Shown: in pieces, positions 20,048 through 29,440 of the stretch
How positions within the stretch are numbered: the stretch's first letter is position 1
How the letters are laid out: every line of letters begins with the position of its first letter
Origin: Paenibacillus tyrphae
GTDB lineage: Bacteria > Bacillota > Bacilli > Paenibacillales > NBRC-103111
Direction of reading: 5' to 3'
NCBI RefSeq assembly: GCF_027925525.1
Contig: NZ_BSDJ01000013.1
Span: forward strand, 120,078 to 184,077
DNA length: 64,000 bases
Program-made: the position numbers and the translations under genes
The notes under the pieces: generated by a model
Database searches by the model: none
Told to the model about the DNA's origin: nothing
What the model saw: the letters and a program-made list of their open reading frames with translations, nothing else

Positions 20048-20074
20048 TGCAACATTTTGCCCGACGCACTCGTT
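20048..20074 (+). promoter_or_regulatory. candidate autoregulatory ECF promoter
   Basis: TGCAAC (20048-20053), 17 bp, CGTT (20071-20074), close to the TGAAAC-N16-CGTA pattern of SigW-type promoters. It ends 29 bp before the start codon of the ECF sigma gene, as expected for self-activation. Confidence 0.5.
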
Positions 20075-20102
20075 TATAAGGTTGCAAGAGAGGGGGATCC
20101 CA

Positions 20103-20660
20103 GTGGTAGCGCCTGAAGTTATCAAGGCTGCCCAGTCGGGCGATCGCGACGCTCTAATTACCCTATTGCGCGAAATTGAAAATCACGTCTACCGTACCGC
20201 TTATTACATTTTAAACAATGAGCAGGATGCGATGGACGCCGCTCAGGAAGCGTTAATCCGAATTTATACGAAGATCAACTCCTACGAAGAAAAGGCTCAA
20301 TTTAAAACGTGGGTGCAGCGCATCGTGACCAACTTGTGCATCGATAAATTCCGCCGGGCCAAGCCTACGGTTTCGATCGAGCAGCACGATTTGAGCTTTA
20401 CCGACCATAAAACGGTGGAAGACGAAGTGATGTCTACGTATATCGCTCAGGACATCCGAGATGCAATCGACAAGCTCCCCGAGCACCATCGGTCCGTCGT
20501 GGTGCTTCGATACTTGCAGGATTTTTCCTACAATGAAATAGCGGAATCGCTCGACTTGCCGATCAACACGGTGAAATCTTATTTGTTCCGGGCAAGACAG
20601 CAGCTCCAAACCATCCTGAGGGAGTACAAAAAGCCAAGCGGCGACGCGGTTCGAGGGTAA
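20103..20660 (+). CDS. sigW: ECF-type RNA polymerase sigma factor (SigW-like)
   Basis: A 185-aa sigma-70 family protein with only regions 2 and 4: region 2 contains DAMDAAQEALIRIYTKI and FKTWVQRIVTNLCIDKFRR; region 4 contains LPEHHRSVVVLRYLQDFSYN followed by a helix-turn-helix (SLDLPINTVKSYLFRARQQL). Paired with a zinc-finger anti-sigma gene 54 nt downstream, so it should be held inactive at the membrane and freed by envelope stress. SigW is the best-known relative, but true orthology is not shown. Start is GTG 20103 after AGAGGGGGAT; a TTG at 20082 would swallow the ribosome site. Confidence 0.85.
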   Translation: MVAPEVIKAAQSGDRDALITLLREIENHVYRTAYYILNNEQDAMDAAQEALIRIYTKINSYEEKAQFKTWVQRIVTNLCIDKFRRAKPTVSIEQHDLSFTDHKTVEDEVMSTYIAQDIRDAIDKLPEHHRSVVVLRYLQDFSYNEIAESLDLPINTVKSYLFRARQQLQTILREYKKPSGDAVRG

Positions 20661-20714
20661 GCGGCGCAGCATGAAGAGGATATACGAATCGTTACGGAAA
20701 GGTAGTGTACGGGG

Positions 20715-22085
20715 ATGATGTGTCAAGAGGTGATCGAACTGATGCAGAGATACCTGGACCGGGATCTCGATGAAACGGAGTACAGCCGGATGCTTCAGCA
20801 TCTGCAGCAGTGTCCGGATTGCACGGAATTGTTCGAACGTCTTGTTAATTTATCGAACGAGCTGGAGAGCTTGCCCAAGGTAACGCCGCCATTCAGCCTG
20901 GTCGATGCCATATTGCCGAAGCTGGAGCAGCTTGAAGCGGCAGGAGCCGTACCGGATGCCGCTTACGCCGCTTCCGACAAAATAGAGCGCGAGACGGAAG
21001 CGTTGCGGGCGAAGATCGTCGACGCTCCGGCGGACGAACGTCCGACCTGGGGAAGCTGGCGCAAAAATGTGCGGGAATGGATTTCTTTCCCCGTGTTCGG
21101 CGGCGTCGTGGCGGCCGGGCTCGTGTTCGGATTTTTCCTGTTCCAGCACCAGTCGAAACCTGATGGGGACGCGGGAAGATTGCTGCTCTCGATGACGGAT
21201 AAGAAATTGGAAAATGCTGCGGCCAGTCAAGCGACCGATACGGCGAAAAGCCAGCCAGCGGCGCAGGCGGGGGGCAAGGCGGATAAATCTCTTCCCTCAG
21301 GCGTCTCCGATAACAAAGCGGTGTCCGAGGAGCACAAGCCCCAAGCTTCGTCGGCAGGAAGCGGCGACGCCAACAAGGAAGCTGCTGTCCAATCGAGAAG
21401 CTCCGATGCAGCGGATGCGGACCGGAGCGCAAGTCAGACTGCCGTACCCCGACAGCAGACGTCTGGAAGCGGGGACAAGACGGCGGAACCGGAGCATCCC
21501 GTTCAGGAGCAGCTGCCGAAGGCTCCGGCCGAGAGACGCGATAATGCAGCGGTGCCTTCTCAGCAGCCCGCGTCTCCTCCGGAACAGGAAAAAGGGATTC
21601 CGTCCGGAGACCGTGGCGGTCAACAGACGGTAGCTCCGAAGAACGGCGGTGGCGAGCAAGCCAAGGGCTTCATCGCCTCTGATCCAACCCAGCCTTCGGA
21701 AGAAGAAGCGGCTACCTCCGAGTCGGCCAACGCGGGCGGTGCCGAAGCGATGGATCAGCCGACGTTGGAAGGCTCCGCTCAAGGCGGCTCGCCTATGGGC
21801 ATTGCCGCGAAGCCGGACTCAAAGCCTGCAGTTCACGAGCTTGCATCCTCGGACGGGAAGTATAAGGCATCGGTCCGGGAAGAGCAAATTGTTATTTTTG
21901 ACAAAGACGGCAAGGAGCTGTACGCGTCCGGCTACAATTGGAAGGGGGCGGATCGCATCGAACTTGTGGAATGGTCTGGTGACGGGAAGTTGACGTACCG
22001 GGTCAACATGTCCGACCAGTCCAAGACGTTCGTCATCGACCTCAAAGCCAAGAACGAAACGGAAGTCAAATCGAGCAAGCCGTAA
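20715..22085 (+). CDS. membrane anti-sigma factor with zinc finger and long extracytoplasmic linker
   Basis: A 456-aa RsiW-like regulator. The N-terminal zf-HC2 fold has H29, C33 and C36 (HLQQCPDC) and a Cys at residue 3, matching the HxxxCxxC zinc anti-sigma signature. One transmembrane helix spans about 122-143. Then comes an Ala/Ser/Gln/Pro/Lys-rich low-complexity linker (about 150-380) and a C-terminal beta-rich domain (VHELASSDGKYKASVREEQI, then GYNWKGADRIELVEWSGDGK). B. subtilis RsiW is only about 208 aa, so the outside part is unusually long. It should sequester the ECF sigma factor encoded just upstream; the outer domain may sense the cell wall. Confidence 0.83.
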   Translation: MMCQEVIELMQRYLDRDLDETEYSRMLQHLQQCPDCTELFERLVNLSNELESLPKVTPPFSLVDAILPKLEQLEAAGAVPDAAYAASDKIERETEALRAKIVDAPADERPTWGSWRKNVREWISFPVFGGVVAAGLVFGFFLFQHQSKPDGDAGRLLLSMTDKKLENAAASQATDTAKSQPAAQAGGKADKSLPSGVSDNKAVSEEHKPQASSAGSGDANKEAAVQSRSSDAADADRSASQTAVPRQQTSGSGDKTAEPEHPVQEQLPKAPAERRDNAAVPSQQPASPPEQEKGIPSGDRGGQQTVAPKNGGGEQAKGFIASDPTQPSEEEAATSESANAGGAEAMDQPTLEGSAQGGSPMGIAAKPDSKPAVHELASSDGKYKASVREEQIVIFDKDGKELYASGYNWKGADRIELVEWSGDGKLTYRVNMSDQSKTFVIDLKAKNETEVKSSKP

Positions 22086-22272
22086 CCGAAAACGGGTTTC
22101 AACAAGTTCATGAAAGTTTAACATATTGGTAAAGAGAACTGTTGCACCCCACGGCGTACATTCACGTATATATACAATAGATTAAGTCGGAAGACGATTC
22201 ACGTCGTATGACCATCTGTGGGCCGGTTTCTAGAGCTTGCCTGGCAGATGTTTATATAGATGCGTTTCGGGC

Positions 22273-22320
22273 AAAGGGATTAGGTCGGGCCTTAGGGCTT
22301 TGACGTAATCCCTTTGTTGT
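22273..22320 (+). terminator. hairpin before holA
   Basis: AAAGGGATTA (22273-22282) pairs perfectly with TAATCCCTTT (22306-22315), followed by GTTGTTGG, a poor T tract. Likely ends the sigma/anti-sigma operon. The remaining 22086-22272 gap shows only a possible ECF-like promoter (22143-22168) and a weak CATCTG/CAGATG hairpin. Confidence 0.6.
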
Positions 22321-22371
22321 TGGTATCATGAAGGACGTAAAGCAGAGCGGGAAGGAACGGTGGGCGGCACG

Positions 22372-23391
22372 ATGGATTACAAAACGGCGATGAAGCACAT
22401 CAGCAAGGGGCAGTTTAAGCCCGTATACATAGCCTATGGGGCGGAAAGCTATCTGATTCAGGAGCTGATCGCCCGGTTGACGGACAAGCTGATCGAGCCG
22501 GAGCATAAAGCGTTTGCCGTATCGCGGTACGATCTGACGGAAACACCGGTCGACGCCGTCATCGAGGAGGCGGAGACGCTGCCTTTTATGGTGCCGAGCA
22601 AGCTGGTCGTGGCGACGAATGCGTTGTTTCTGACAGGCGCCAAGGAAAGCGGCAAAGTGGAGCATTCGCTCGAACGGCTCGCGGACTATTTGAAAGCCCC
22701 GGCGGATTTCTCCATTATCGTCTTTACGGTCGAGGCGGACAAGCTGGACGAGCGCAAAAAGATCGTCAAGGCGCTGAAGGAAGCCGATGCGCTTGTTCCG
22801 TGCGCCATGCTGTCTGCGGACGAACTGACGGGGTGGGTTAATCAGGAAGCCGGAAAAGCCGGTTTTTCGTTCGGTCCCGGGGTCGCGGAGCAGCTCATTC
22901 TGTACACGGGCACCAGTCTTCAGGCGCTCGTCAAGGAAGTGGAGAAATGCGCCCTCTACGTCGGTCAGGGAGGAACGCTGCAAGCCCAAGATTTGGAGCA
23001 GCTCGTCACGAGAAGCATCGAGCAGAACATTTTCCTGCTGATTGAGCATATCGTTCAGGTTAAGCTGGATCAGGCGTTTACGATGCTGAGCGAGCTTATC
23101 CGCCGCAAGGAGGAGCCGATCAAAATTGTGATGCTGATTGCCCGGCAGTTCCGCATTATGTTCCAAGTGAAGGATTTGATGCAGCAGGGCTATTCGCAGC
23201 AGCAAATCGCCGGCCAGCTCGGGCTGCATCCGTACGGCGTGAAAGTTGCGGCCGGTCAGGCGAACAAGTTCGAATTGAAGCAGCTTGCGGACATTTTGCG
23301 GCAGCTTGCGGATCTCGATTACCGGATGAAGAGCGGGAAAATCGACAAGGTGCTAGGCTTGGAAATGTTTCTGCTGCGGCTGGCGTCCTAA
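22372..23391 (+). CDS. holA: DNA polymerase III subunit delta
   Basis: A 339-aa clamp-loader delta subunit, which opens the beta sliding clamp. It starts MDYKTAMKHISKGQFKPVYI with an AYGAESYLIQELI segment, the expected N-terminal ATPase-like fold, and ends with the collar helices (KQLADILRQLADLDYRMKSG). This is YqeN of B. subtilis; there it also follows the comE genes. An alternative GTG at 22360 would add MGGT; I prefer the ATG at 22372 by homologue start. Confidence 0.93.
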   Translation: MDYKTAMKHISKGQFKPVYIAYGAESYLIQELIARLTDKLIEPEHKAFAVSRYDLTETPVDAVIEEAETLPFMVPSKLVVATNALFLTGAKESGKVEHSLERLADYLKAPADFSIIVFTVEADKLDERKKIVKALKEADALVPCAMLSADELTGWVNQEAGKAGFSFGPGVAEQLILYTGTSLQALVKEVEKCALYVGQGGTLQAQDLEQLVTRSIEQNIFLLIEHIVQVKLDQAFTMLSELIRRKEEPIKIVMLIARQFRIMFQVKDLMQQGYSQQQIAGQLGLHPYGVKVAAGQANKFELKQLADILRQLADLDYRMKSGKIDKVLGLEMFLLRLAS

Positions 23392-23402
23392 GGATACAAG
23401 AA

Positions 23403-23450
23403 AAGAGCATGATCGTTCCGGGAAGGGGCGGCCATGCTCTTGTTGTGTTT
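23403..23450. terminator. bidirectional terminator after holA
   Basis: AAGAGCATG (23403-23411) and CATGCTCTT (23433-23441) form a 9-bp stem. T-rich sequence follows on both strands, so it can end holA and the converging kinase gene. Confidence 0.75.
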
Positions 23451-23940
23451 ACTTTACAAAGCTCAAGTCCTTGTTATCGTATAATCGTATAACTTTATGT
23501 TGATAGAATTGCAGCTTGGATTCAAAGCTTGCTCGGTTGCTTTCAAAATCCCGCGTCCATTTATACATCAACTTTAACATCGTAAGATCCGAGTGATAAT
23601 GGCACGTTTCAATCCCCAGTTGTTGTTTAAGAAACCGGGTAAATATTCGGATTTTGCGTTTCCACAGCGGCGTATCGAGAAAAATAATGGTGTCCGCCAT
23701 ATCAAATAAACATTGATACGATTCCCGGTCCGTTCCTTCGAATATCCAAGCTCCGCTTTTATCAATCTCCCTAATAACCTCGACTTGCTCATCCGCTGTA
23801 CGTTTATACCGCCCGGCTGGCGTTTGAAGATGAACGATACCATCTAGCTCATACCAAGGAACATTCATCTTCTGGGATAACCGCTTCGCCAAGGTCGTCT
23901 TGCCGCTAGCTACGATTCCAACGATGAGAACCTTCTTCAT
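23449..23940 (-). CDS. small P-loop kinase-like protein (adenylate kinase/topology-modulation type)
   Basis: A 163-aa AAA/P-loop NTPase. Walker A GIVASGKT is at residues 8-15, followed by a substrate segment WYELDGIVHLQ and the DTIIFLDTP strand (Walker B like), with a basic lid (LWKRKIRIFTRFLKQQ). Proteins of this kind are annotated as 'DNA topology modulation protein FlaR-like' or adenylate-kinase-related; real substrate unknown. AAGGAG lies 8 nt before ATG 23940. It separates holA from rpsT and is on the rpsT strand, but a terminator lies between them. AT content is higher than in neighbours. Confidence 0.75.
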   Translation of the reverse strand: MKKVLIVGIVASGKTTLAKRLSQKMNVPWYELDGIVHLQTPAGRYKRTADEQVEVIREIDKSGAWIFEGTDRESYQCLFDMADTIIFLDTPLWKRKIRIFTRFLKQQLGIETCHYHSDLTMLKLMYKWTRDFESNRASFESKLQFYQHKVIRLYDNKDLSFVK

Positions 23941-23962
23941 ACGAGCAGCTCCTTCATGTAAA

Positions 23963-24000
23963 TAAAAAAGACCGACAGGACGAATGGCCTGAAGGTCTTT
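23963..24000 (-). terminator. rpsT terminator
   Basis: On the minus strand AAAGACC pairs with GGTCTTT (plus 23967-23973 and 23994-24000), with inner CAGG/CCTG, followed by a T run (plus-strand AATAAAAAAG). Confidence 0.8.
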
Positions 24001-24075
24001 CTTTATCGCATGTATGTTGTTGACAACGGGTACGAAGACAAGGCCTCGTACCTGCTGCAACGCCGCTTAAGTACC

Positions 24076-24348
24076 TTACGATTGAGCGGAAAGAGCATTA
24101 AGTCTTTTCGCGAGACGGGACTTTTTGCGGGCAGCGGCATTTTTATGGATTAATCCTTTGGTCACTGCTTTGTCCAACTTTTTGCTGGCAGCGATCAGAG
24201 CGGCTTTAGCCGTTTCCACGTTGGTGCCTGCGATTGCAGTTTCAGCTGTTTTTACAGCCGTGCGGAGCGCGGATTTGTGCGAAGCGTTGCGAAGACGGCG
24301 CTTCTCGCTTACTTTCACGCGTTTAATCGCGGATTTAATGTTTGGCAT
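24076..24348 (-). CDS. rpsT: 30S ribosomal protein S20
   Basis: A 90-aa basic helical protein starting [20 protein letters not shown], which binds 16S rRNA during 30S assembly. A full AGGAGGTGA site lies 6 nt before ATG 24348; an in-frame ATG three codons upstream lacks spacing. On the strand opposite to holA and gpr, as in B. subtilis. Confidence 0.98.
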   Translation of the reverse strand: MPNIKSAIKRVKVSEKRRLRNASHKSALRTAVKTAETAIAGTNVETAKAALIAASKKLDKAVTKGLIHKNAAARKKSRLAKRLNALSAQS

Positions 24349-24473
24349 GACGTTCACCTCCTACCACAACTTGCAAAAAAACATAGGTCATGTTTTGTTG
24401 ACAACTCTTAATATTCTAACATGGGCAATATGAAAATGCAATAGAAACGCCGGACCGAGCCTGTAAAACTTTT

Positions 24474-24503
24474 GCATAACGGAATTGGCTTTTTCACACA
24501 ATA
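24474..24503 (+). promoter_or_regulatory. weak candidate forespore (sigma-F/G) promoter of gpr
   Basis: GCATA at 24474-24478 and, 15 bp on, a ten-base stretch ending ACAATA (24498-24503) that partly fits the sigma-F/G -10. gpr is forespore expressed in Bacillus, which is the main reason for noting it. Confidence 0.3.
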
Positions 24504-24536
24504 ACTTGGCGAGCCAGAATGAAAGGAGACGAGAGC

Positions 24537-25535
24537 ATGGGATTGGATTTGAGCGCTTACTCCGTGCGGACGGATCTGGCCCTTGAGGCGCACGATTTGG
24601 CATCGGCCGGCGGCATGACGATACCGGGCATTGAGCGGACGCAGTACGAGGAGGAAGGCGTCCGGGTCAGCGTGATCGATATTACTTCCCAGGAGGGCTC
24701 CCAGGCGGTGGGGAAGCTCCCGGGTCATTATATAACCTTGGACGTGCCGGCCCTGCGTCAAAAAGACAGCGACCTGCAGGACCGGGTAGCCACAATATTC
24801 GCGCAGGAGTTCGAGAAATTTTTGCATAAGCTGAATATTGGGCCGAAGGCGAGCGTGTTGATCATCGGACTCGGCAACTGGAACGTGACCCCCGATGCGC
24901 TGGGACCGATGGTCGTGGAGAATGTTATGGTGACCCGCCATTATTTCGAGCTGATGCCGGATCAGGTCAGCCCGGGCTATCGTCCGGTGAGTTCCGTGGC
25001 GCCTGGCGTGCTTGGGACGACCGGGATCGAAACGAGCCAGATCGTGCAGGGAATCGTGGAGCAGGCGAAGCCCGATCTGGTCATCGCCATTGATGCGCTG
25101 GCATCCCGTTCACTCGAACGCGTCAACACGACGATTCAGATCGCGGACACGGGCATTCATCCCGGGTCGGGCATCGGCAACAAGCGCAGAGGCTTGACGC
25201 TGGATACGCTTGGGGTGCCCGTTATCGCCATCGGCGTGCCGACCGTCGTCTATGCGTCGACGATCGTGAACAATGCGTTCGATATGATGCATAACCATTT
25301 CCGCAAGCAGACGACGAACACCGGACATATTCTCGGTCTTCTCGACAATATGCAGGAGCAGGAGCGGCTGCAGCTGGTGAAGGAAGTGCTGAATCCGCTC
25401 GGCCACGATCTGCTCGTCACCCCGAAGGAGATCGATCAGTTCATCGAAGACATCGCCAATATTATTGCCAGCGGGTTGAATGCCGCGCTGCATGAGGCGG
25501 TCGATACGAGCAACGTGTCCGCATATACGCATTAA
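24537..25535 (+). CDS. gpr: germination protease GPR
   Basis: A 332-aa A25 family endopeptidase that degrades small acid-soluble spore proteins when spores germinate. The N-terminal YSVRTDLALEAHDL region matches the autoprocessed propeptide and the SASP-like cleavage context. Core motifs include LGNWNVTPDALGP and IAIDALASRSLERVNTTIQI, then GIHPGSGIGNKRRGL. Start is ATG 24537 after AAAGGAGA; the ATG at 24519 lies before the ribosome site. Followed by spoIIP as in B. subtilis. Confidence 0.97.
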   Translation: MGLDLSAYSVRTDLALEAHDLASAGGMTIPGIERTQYEEEGVRVSVIDITSQEGSQAVGKLPGHYITLDVPALRQKDSDLQDRVATIFAQEFEKFLHKLNIGPKASVLIIGLGNWNVTPDALGPMVVENVMVTRHYFELMPDQVSPGYRPVSSVAPGVLGTTGIETSQIVQGIVEQAKPDLVIAIDALASRSLERVNTTIQIADTGIHPGSGIGNKRRGLTLDTLGVPVIAIGVPTVVYASTIVNNAFDMMHNHFRKQTTNTGHILGLLDNMQEQERLQLVKEVLNPLGHDLLVTPKEIDQFIEDIANIIASGLNAALHEAVDTSNVSAYTH

Positions 25536-25544
25536 GCCGAACGA

Positions 25545-25590
25545 ACGTCCGGGAACGGCAGGATGACGATCCTCCGCCCCGGGCGTTTTT
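25545..25590 (+). terminator. gpr terminator
   Basis: ACGTCCGGG pairs with CCCGGGCGT (one G-T) with an inner CGGCAGGAT / ATCCTCCG stem, then TTTTT (25586-25590). It separates gpr from spoIIP, so spoIIP needs its own promoter in 25591-25745; I found only weak sigma-E-like matches there. Confidence 0.85.
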
Positions 25591-25759
25591 GATTGCGCCG
25601 GTAAATTTGCTCATGCTCTATGATTTTCAGGTTCTATCTTCTAGCGCGGCTTCATAGAGTTGGTAATAGAGAAGCGGACATACTTCCCGGCGGCAAAAAG
25701 TGCCGGGGGTGCCTGCTCAGCCGAAGATGCACCAGAAGCCGAACAAGGAGGAATGGAAC

Positions 25760-27010
25760 ATGAAGTGGCCGGCCGTAACCGTCAATTTAAGCAGGTACCG
25801 GAAAATGGGACAAGCCATCGGCATGTACACTAGGACGTTTACCATCCTGATGACAGGATGTCTGTTGTTTTTTATAGCCATCGGATTGCTGGGGTATGTG
25901 CATTCGACCGTCTCTAACCCTTCCCCTTCCACGTCGATGAAGGGACTGGCGGCATCCGTCTCCAGCCGTTTCTTCATGGATATGATGGGGATGGAGGTGC
26001 CGGGCCTGCAGCAGGACCGCAAGTCGTTTACATTTTCGCAATCGAACGTGTCAGGCTTCCTGTTCTCGCTGTTTACCGATCTGAACCCGAAAGATCCGAA
26101 AACGTTTGTTTCTCGCGAGGTGCCCGGGCTGTCGCAGGAGCGCTCCGTGCTGCTGAGCGGCGCCGACGGCTTCGTCATCGATTCTCCCGAGGACTACGGC
26201 CCCAAATCCGACGTGTTCCAGCGCGGAGATCTGGGAGAAGCGGGCTCGATCACGGCCAATCCCAGAGCGAAATCGGTCGACGACGGAAAAGTGCAGGGTC
26301 CGGCTATCCCGCTGCCTGCGGCCGAAGGACCGAGAATGGCCGGCAAAAACGTCGCTTTCATCTATCAATCGCACAATCAGGAATCGTATTTGCCGGAGCT
26401 GCCCGGCGTCAGAGATCCGGACAAGGCGTACGACCCAAAACGGAACGTAACGCTGGTCGGGCTGCGGCTCGCCCAAATGCTGGAAAAGGAAGGGATCGGC
26501 GCCGTGCATTCCGATAAAAACTATCCGGCCATCGAAAAAAGCTTCAACTACTATTATTCCTACAAATATTCGTTCAAAACGCTGGAAGAGGCCGTATCCG
26601 GTCACCCGGACCTAAAATTTTATTTTGACATTCACCGCGACTCGCAGCGCCGCGACAAGACGACGGCGACGATCAACGGAAAAAACTATGCGCAAATCTA
26701 CTTTATCATCGGCGGCAAAAATCCCAATTGGAAGCAAAACTACGAGTTCGCCGAACAGATCGACCGCGTGCTCGAAGCGAAGTATCCCGGTCTCTCCAAA
26801 GGCATTCATGCCAAAAACGGCGAGGGCAACGGCGTCTACAATCAGACCTTCTCCCCGAACAGCGTGCTGATCGAAGTCGGCGGCGTGGACAACAGCCTGG
26901 AGGAATGCTACCGCACCGTGGATGCGCTGGCCAAAGCGGTTTCCGAAGTGATCCTGAATGCGGAGAAGGTCGATGCGCCGGTTACAGACGGGAAAGACGG
27001 GAAACAGTAA
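25760..27010 (+). CDS. spoIIP: stage II sporulation protein P (amidase/endopeptidase)
   Basis: A 416-aa membrane-anchored peptidoglycan hydrolase of the engulfment DMP complex. N-terminal transmembrane helix at about 28-47, then an extracytoplasmic catalytic domain: FIYQSHNQESYLP and, later, YFDIHRDSQRRD, holding the metal histidines, and LIEVGGVDNSLEE with the catalytic Glu. Start ATG 25760 has AAGGAGGAA at 8 nt; an ATG at 25700 lacks one. yqxA follows at 42 nt. Confidence 0.96.
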   Translation: MKWPAVTVNLSRYRKMGQAIGMYTRTFTILMTGCLLFFIAIGLLGYVHSTVSNPSPSTSMKGLAASVSSRFFMDMMGMEVPGLQQDRKSFTFSQSNVSGFLFSLFTDLNPKDPKTFVSREVPGLSQERSVLLSGADGFVIDSPEDYGPKSDVFQRGDLGEAGSITANPRAKSVDDGKVQGPAIPLPAAEGPRMAGKNVAFIYQSHNQESYLPELPGVRDPDKAYDPKRNVTLVGLRLAQMLEKEGIGAVHSDKNYPAIEKSFNYYYSYKYSFKTLEEAVSGHPDLKFYFDIHRDSQRRDKTTATINGKNYAQIYFIIGGKNPNWKQNYEFAEQIDRVLEAKYPGLSKGIHAKNGEGNGVYNQTFSPNSVLIEVGGVDNSLEECYRTVDALAKAVSEVILNAEKVDAPVTDGKDGKQ

Positions 27011-27052
27011 CGGCCCGTACCGAACCCCCGGCAAGAAAGAGAGGAGCGCGCG

Positions 27053-27442
27053 GTGAGAGGAAATGCGTTCGTCAAAGTCGGCGCCGTAGGATTGGCGATG
27101 GCCTTCTGCATCTTTTTCGGAGTCGCGCTTGCCACGCAGGGAACCGAGCGGATTCATGGCCCGCTGACTAAACCGCAGGCCGGAGCCGGAGAGGCGAAGC
27201 AGCATGCGTATACCGCTGCGCCAGCAGGGAAGCCGGGCGCCGGAGCGCATGCAGCGGGGCCGGAGCCCAAGCCGCATGCGCAGCGACCTGCGGAGGCCAA
27301 AGCGAAGCCGGCGATGCCGGAAGATCCGGCTGCGAACACGAGCATCAACCGTGTCGGGAACAAGACGGGAGAGCTGCTGCAGATTGCGGCGTATCACGGC
27401 ATCCGTCTCGTCGTTTCCATATTTGAAGCGATCAGTCCATAA
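27053..27442 (+). CDS. yqxA: YqxA/DUF3679-like small membrane protein
   Basis: A 129-aa protein with an N-terminal signal anchor (VKVGAVGLAMAFCIFFGVALA, here quoted in part, residues about 6-26), a Pro/Ala/Gly/Lys-rich middle and an amphipathic C-terminus (LLQIAAYHGIRLVVSIFEAI). Sequence alone is weak, but position between spoIIP and lepA is exactly that of B. subtilis yqxA, a sporulation-cluster gene of unknown function. GTG start with GAGGAG upstream. Confidence 0.7.
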   Translation: MRGNAFVKVGAVGLAMAFCIFFGVALATQGTERIHGPLTKPQAGAGEAKQHAYTAAPAGKPGAGAHAAGPEPKPHAQRPAEAKAKPAMPEDPAANTSINRVGNKTGELLQIAAYHGIRLVVSIFEAISP

Positions 27443-27489
27443 GTGCCGTCTTCGGGAACGGGACGGAGATGGAAGTTTAGGGGTGTCCA

Positions 27490-27518
27490 TTGCTGCCCGC
27501 CGTCACAACTGCTATAAT
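27490..27518 (+). promoter_or_regulatory. sigma-A type promoter of lepA
   Basis: TTGCTG (27490-27495), 17 bp, TATAAT (27513-27518). Perfect -10 and spacer; lies 44 bp before the lepA ATG. Confidence 0.75.
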
Positions 27519-27562
27519 TAGAAGTATTGTAAATTTGCAGGTTAGTGAGGGTAAAGCTGCCG

Positions 27563-29377
27563 ATGGATATCCAAGCCAGACAAAAGAAAATAAGAAATTT
27601 TTGTATCATCGCCCATATCGACCACGGGAAATCGACGCTTGCAGACCGCATCCTCGAATATACCGGCGCACTTTCGTCGCGTGAAATGCAGGAGCAGGTG
27701 CTTGACCAGATGGATCTGGAGCGCGAGCGGGGCATCACGATTAAGCTGCAGGCGGTTCGCCTTAGCTACCGGGCCGACGACGGTGAAGAATATATATTGA
27801 ATTTGATCGATACCCCGGGACACGTCGACTTTACGTACGAGGTTTCCCGCAGTCTTGCCGCCTGTGAAGGCGCGCTGCTCGTCGTGGACGCGGCGCAGGG
27901 GATTGAAGCGCAGACGCTTGCCAACGTTTACTTGGCGTTGGACAACAATCTGGAAATTTTGCCGGTCATCAACAAAATCGACCTTCCCAGCGCCGAGCCG
28001 GAACGGGTGAAGCAGGAAGTCGAGGATGTGATTGGACTTGACGCCAGCGATGCGGTGTTGGCTTCCGCCAAAGCCGGCATCGGAATCAAGGAGATTCTCG
28101 AACAGGTCGTACAGAAGGTTCCCGCACCGACGGGGAATCCGGACAACCCGCTCAAGGCGCTGATTTTCGACTCACACTACGATCCGTATAAGGGCGTTAT
28201 TGTGTACGTCCGCGTCATCGACGGCTCGATCAAAGCGGGCTCGAAAATCAAATTCATGGCGACGGACAAAACGTTCGAGGTCATTGAGGTCGGCGCATTC
28301 AAGCCACGCATGGGCTCGGTTCCTTCGCTGGAGGTCGGCGATGTCGGCTTCATCGTCGCCGGGATCAAGAACGTCGGCGACACCCGGGTCGGGGATACGG
28401 TTACGGACGCCAAAAATCCGACGCCTGAGCCGCTGCCGGGTTACCGCAAGATCAACCCGATGGTATTCTGCGGACTGTATCCGATCGAAACGAGCGATTA
28501 CAACGATCTACGCGAAGCGCTGGAGAAGCTGCAGCTGAACGACGCGTCGCTCAGCTTCGAGCCGGAGACGTCCACTGCGCTCGGGTTCGGCTTCCGCTGC
28601 GGATTTTTGGGGCTTCTCCACATGGAGATCATCCAGGAGCGGATCGAGCGCGAATTTAACATTCCGCTCATTACGACCGCACCGAGCGTGGTGTTCCGCG
28701 TGACGCAGACGAACGGCACCGTGCTGAATATCGAGAACCCGTCGCTGTTCCCGGAGCCGGGCAAAATCGACTTTGTCGAGGAGCCTTACGTCAAGGCGTC
28801 CGTCATCGTACCGAACGATTATGTCGGCGCCATCATGGAGCTTTGCCAATCCAAGCGTGGCGAATATATCAATATGGAATATCTCGACACAACCCGTGTG
28901 ACACTCACTTACGATATTCCGCTGTCGGAGATCGTTTACGATTTCTTTGACCAATTGAAATCGAGCACCAAGGGCTACGCTTCGTTCGATTACGAACTGT
29001 CGGGCTACAAGAGCTCCAACTTGGTTAAAATGGACATTCTGCTGAACGGGGAGCAAGTGGACGCGCTTTCGTTCATCGTGCACCGCGACCGGGCGTTTCA
29101 CCGCGGCCGCATCATTTGCGAGAAGCTGAAGGAGCTCATTCCGCGTCAAATGTTCGAGGTGCCGGTGCAGGCGGCGATCGGCCAGAAGGTCATTGCGCGC
29201 GAAACGGTGAAGGCGATGCGCAAGAACGTCCTCGCCAAATGTTACGGCGGCGACATTTCGCGGAAGCGGAAGCTGCTGGAGAAGCAGAAGGAAGGCAAAA
29301 AGCGCATGAAGCAGGTCGGCAGCGTGGAAGTGCCGCAGGAAGCGTTTATGGCCGTATTGAAGATCGACGATAACTAA
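27563..29377 (+). CDS. lepA: elongation factor 4 (LepA)
   Basis: A 604-aa translational GTPase that helps ribosome assembly and back-translocation. The G1 motif is AHIDHGKST near residue 16-24, G2/G3 include RERGITIK and [12 protein letters not shown] is G4, and the LepA-specific C-terminal domain ends in [24 protein letters not shown] 27563 matches the homologue start; the upstream GTG at 27545 overlaps the purine-rich GTGAGGG site. Confidence 0.97.
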   Translation: MDIQARQKKIRNFCIIAHIDHGKSTLADRILEYTGALSSREMQEQVLDQMDLERERGITIKLQAVRLSYRADDGEEYILNLIDTPGHVDFTYEVSRSLAACEGALLVVDAAQGIEAQTLANVYLALDNNLEILPVINKIDLPSAEPERVKQEVEDVIGLDASDAVLASAKAGIGIKEILEQVVQKVPAPTGNPDNPLKALIFDSHYDPYKGVIVYVRVIDGSIKAGSKIKFMATDKTFEVIEVGAFKPRMGSVPSLEVGDVGFIVAGIKNVGDTRVGDTVTDAKNPTPEPLPGYRKINPMVFCGLYPIETSDYNDLREALEKLQLNDASLSFEPETSTALGFGFRCGFLGLLHMEIIQERIEREFNIPLITTAPSVVFRVTQTNGTVLNIENPSLFPEPGKIDFVEEPYVKASVIVPNDYVGAIMELCQSKRGEYINMEYLDTTRVTLTYDIPLSEIVYDFFDQLKSSTKGYASFDYELSGYKSSNLVKMDILLNGEQVDALSFIVHRDRAFHRGRIICEKLKELIPRQMFEVPVQAAIGQKVIARETVKAMRKNVLAKCYGGDISRKRKLLEKQKEGKKRMKQVGSVEVPQEAFMAVLKIDDN

Positions 29378-29380
29378 GAA

Positions 29381-29424
29381 AAAAGCAGGCAGGTGCTTCG
29401 GAGTTCCGGACGCCTGCTTTTGCC
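29381..29424 (+). terminator. lepA terminator
   Basis: AAAAGCAGGC (29381-29390) with GCCTGCTTTT (29412-29421): 10-bp perfect stem ending in T residues; hemW starts 20 bp later. Confidence 0.8.
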
Positions 29425-29440
29425 ATTAGGGGGAACCTAA

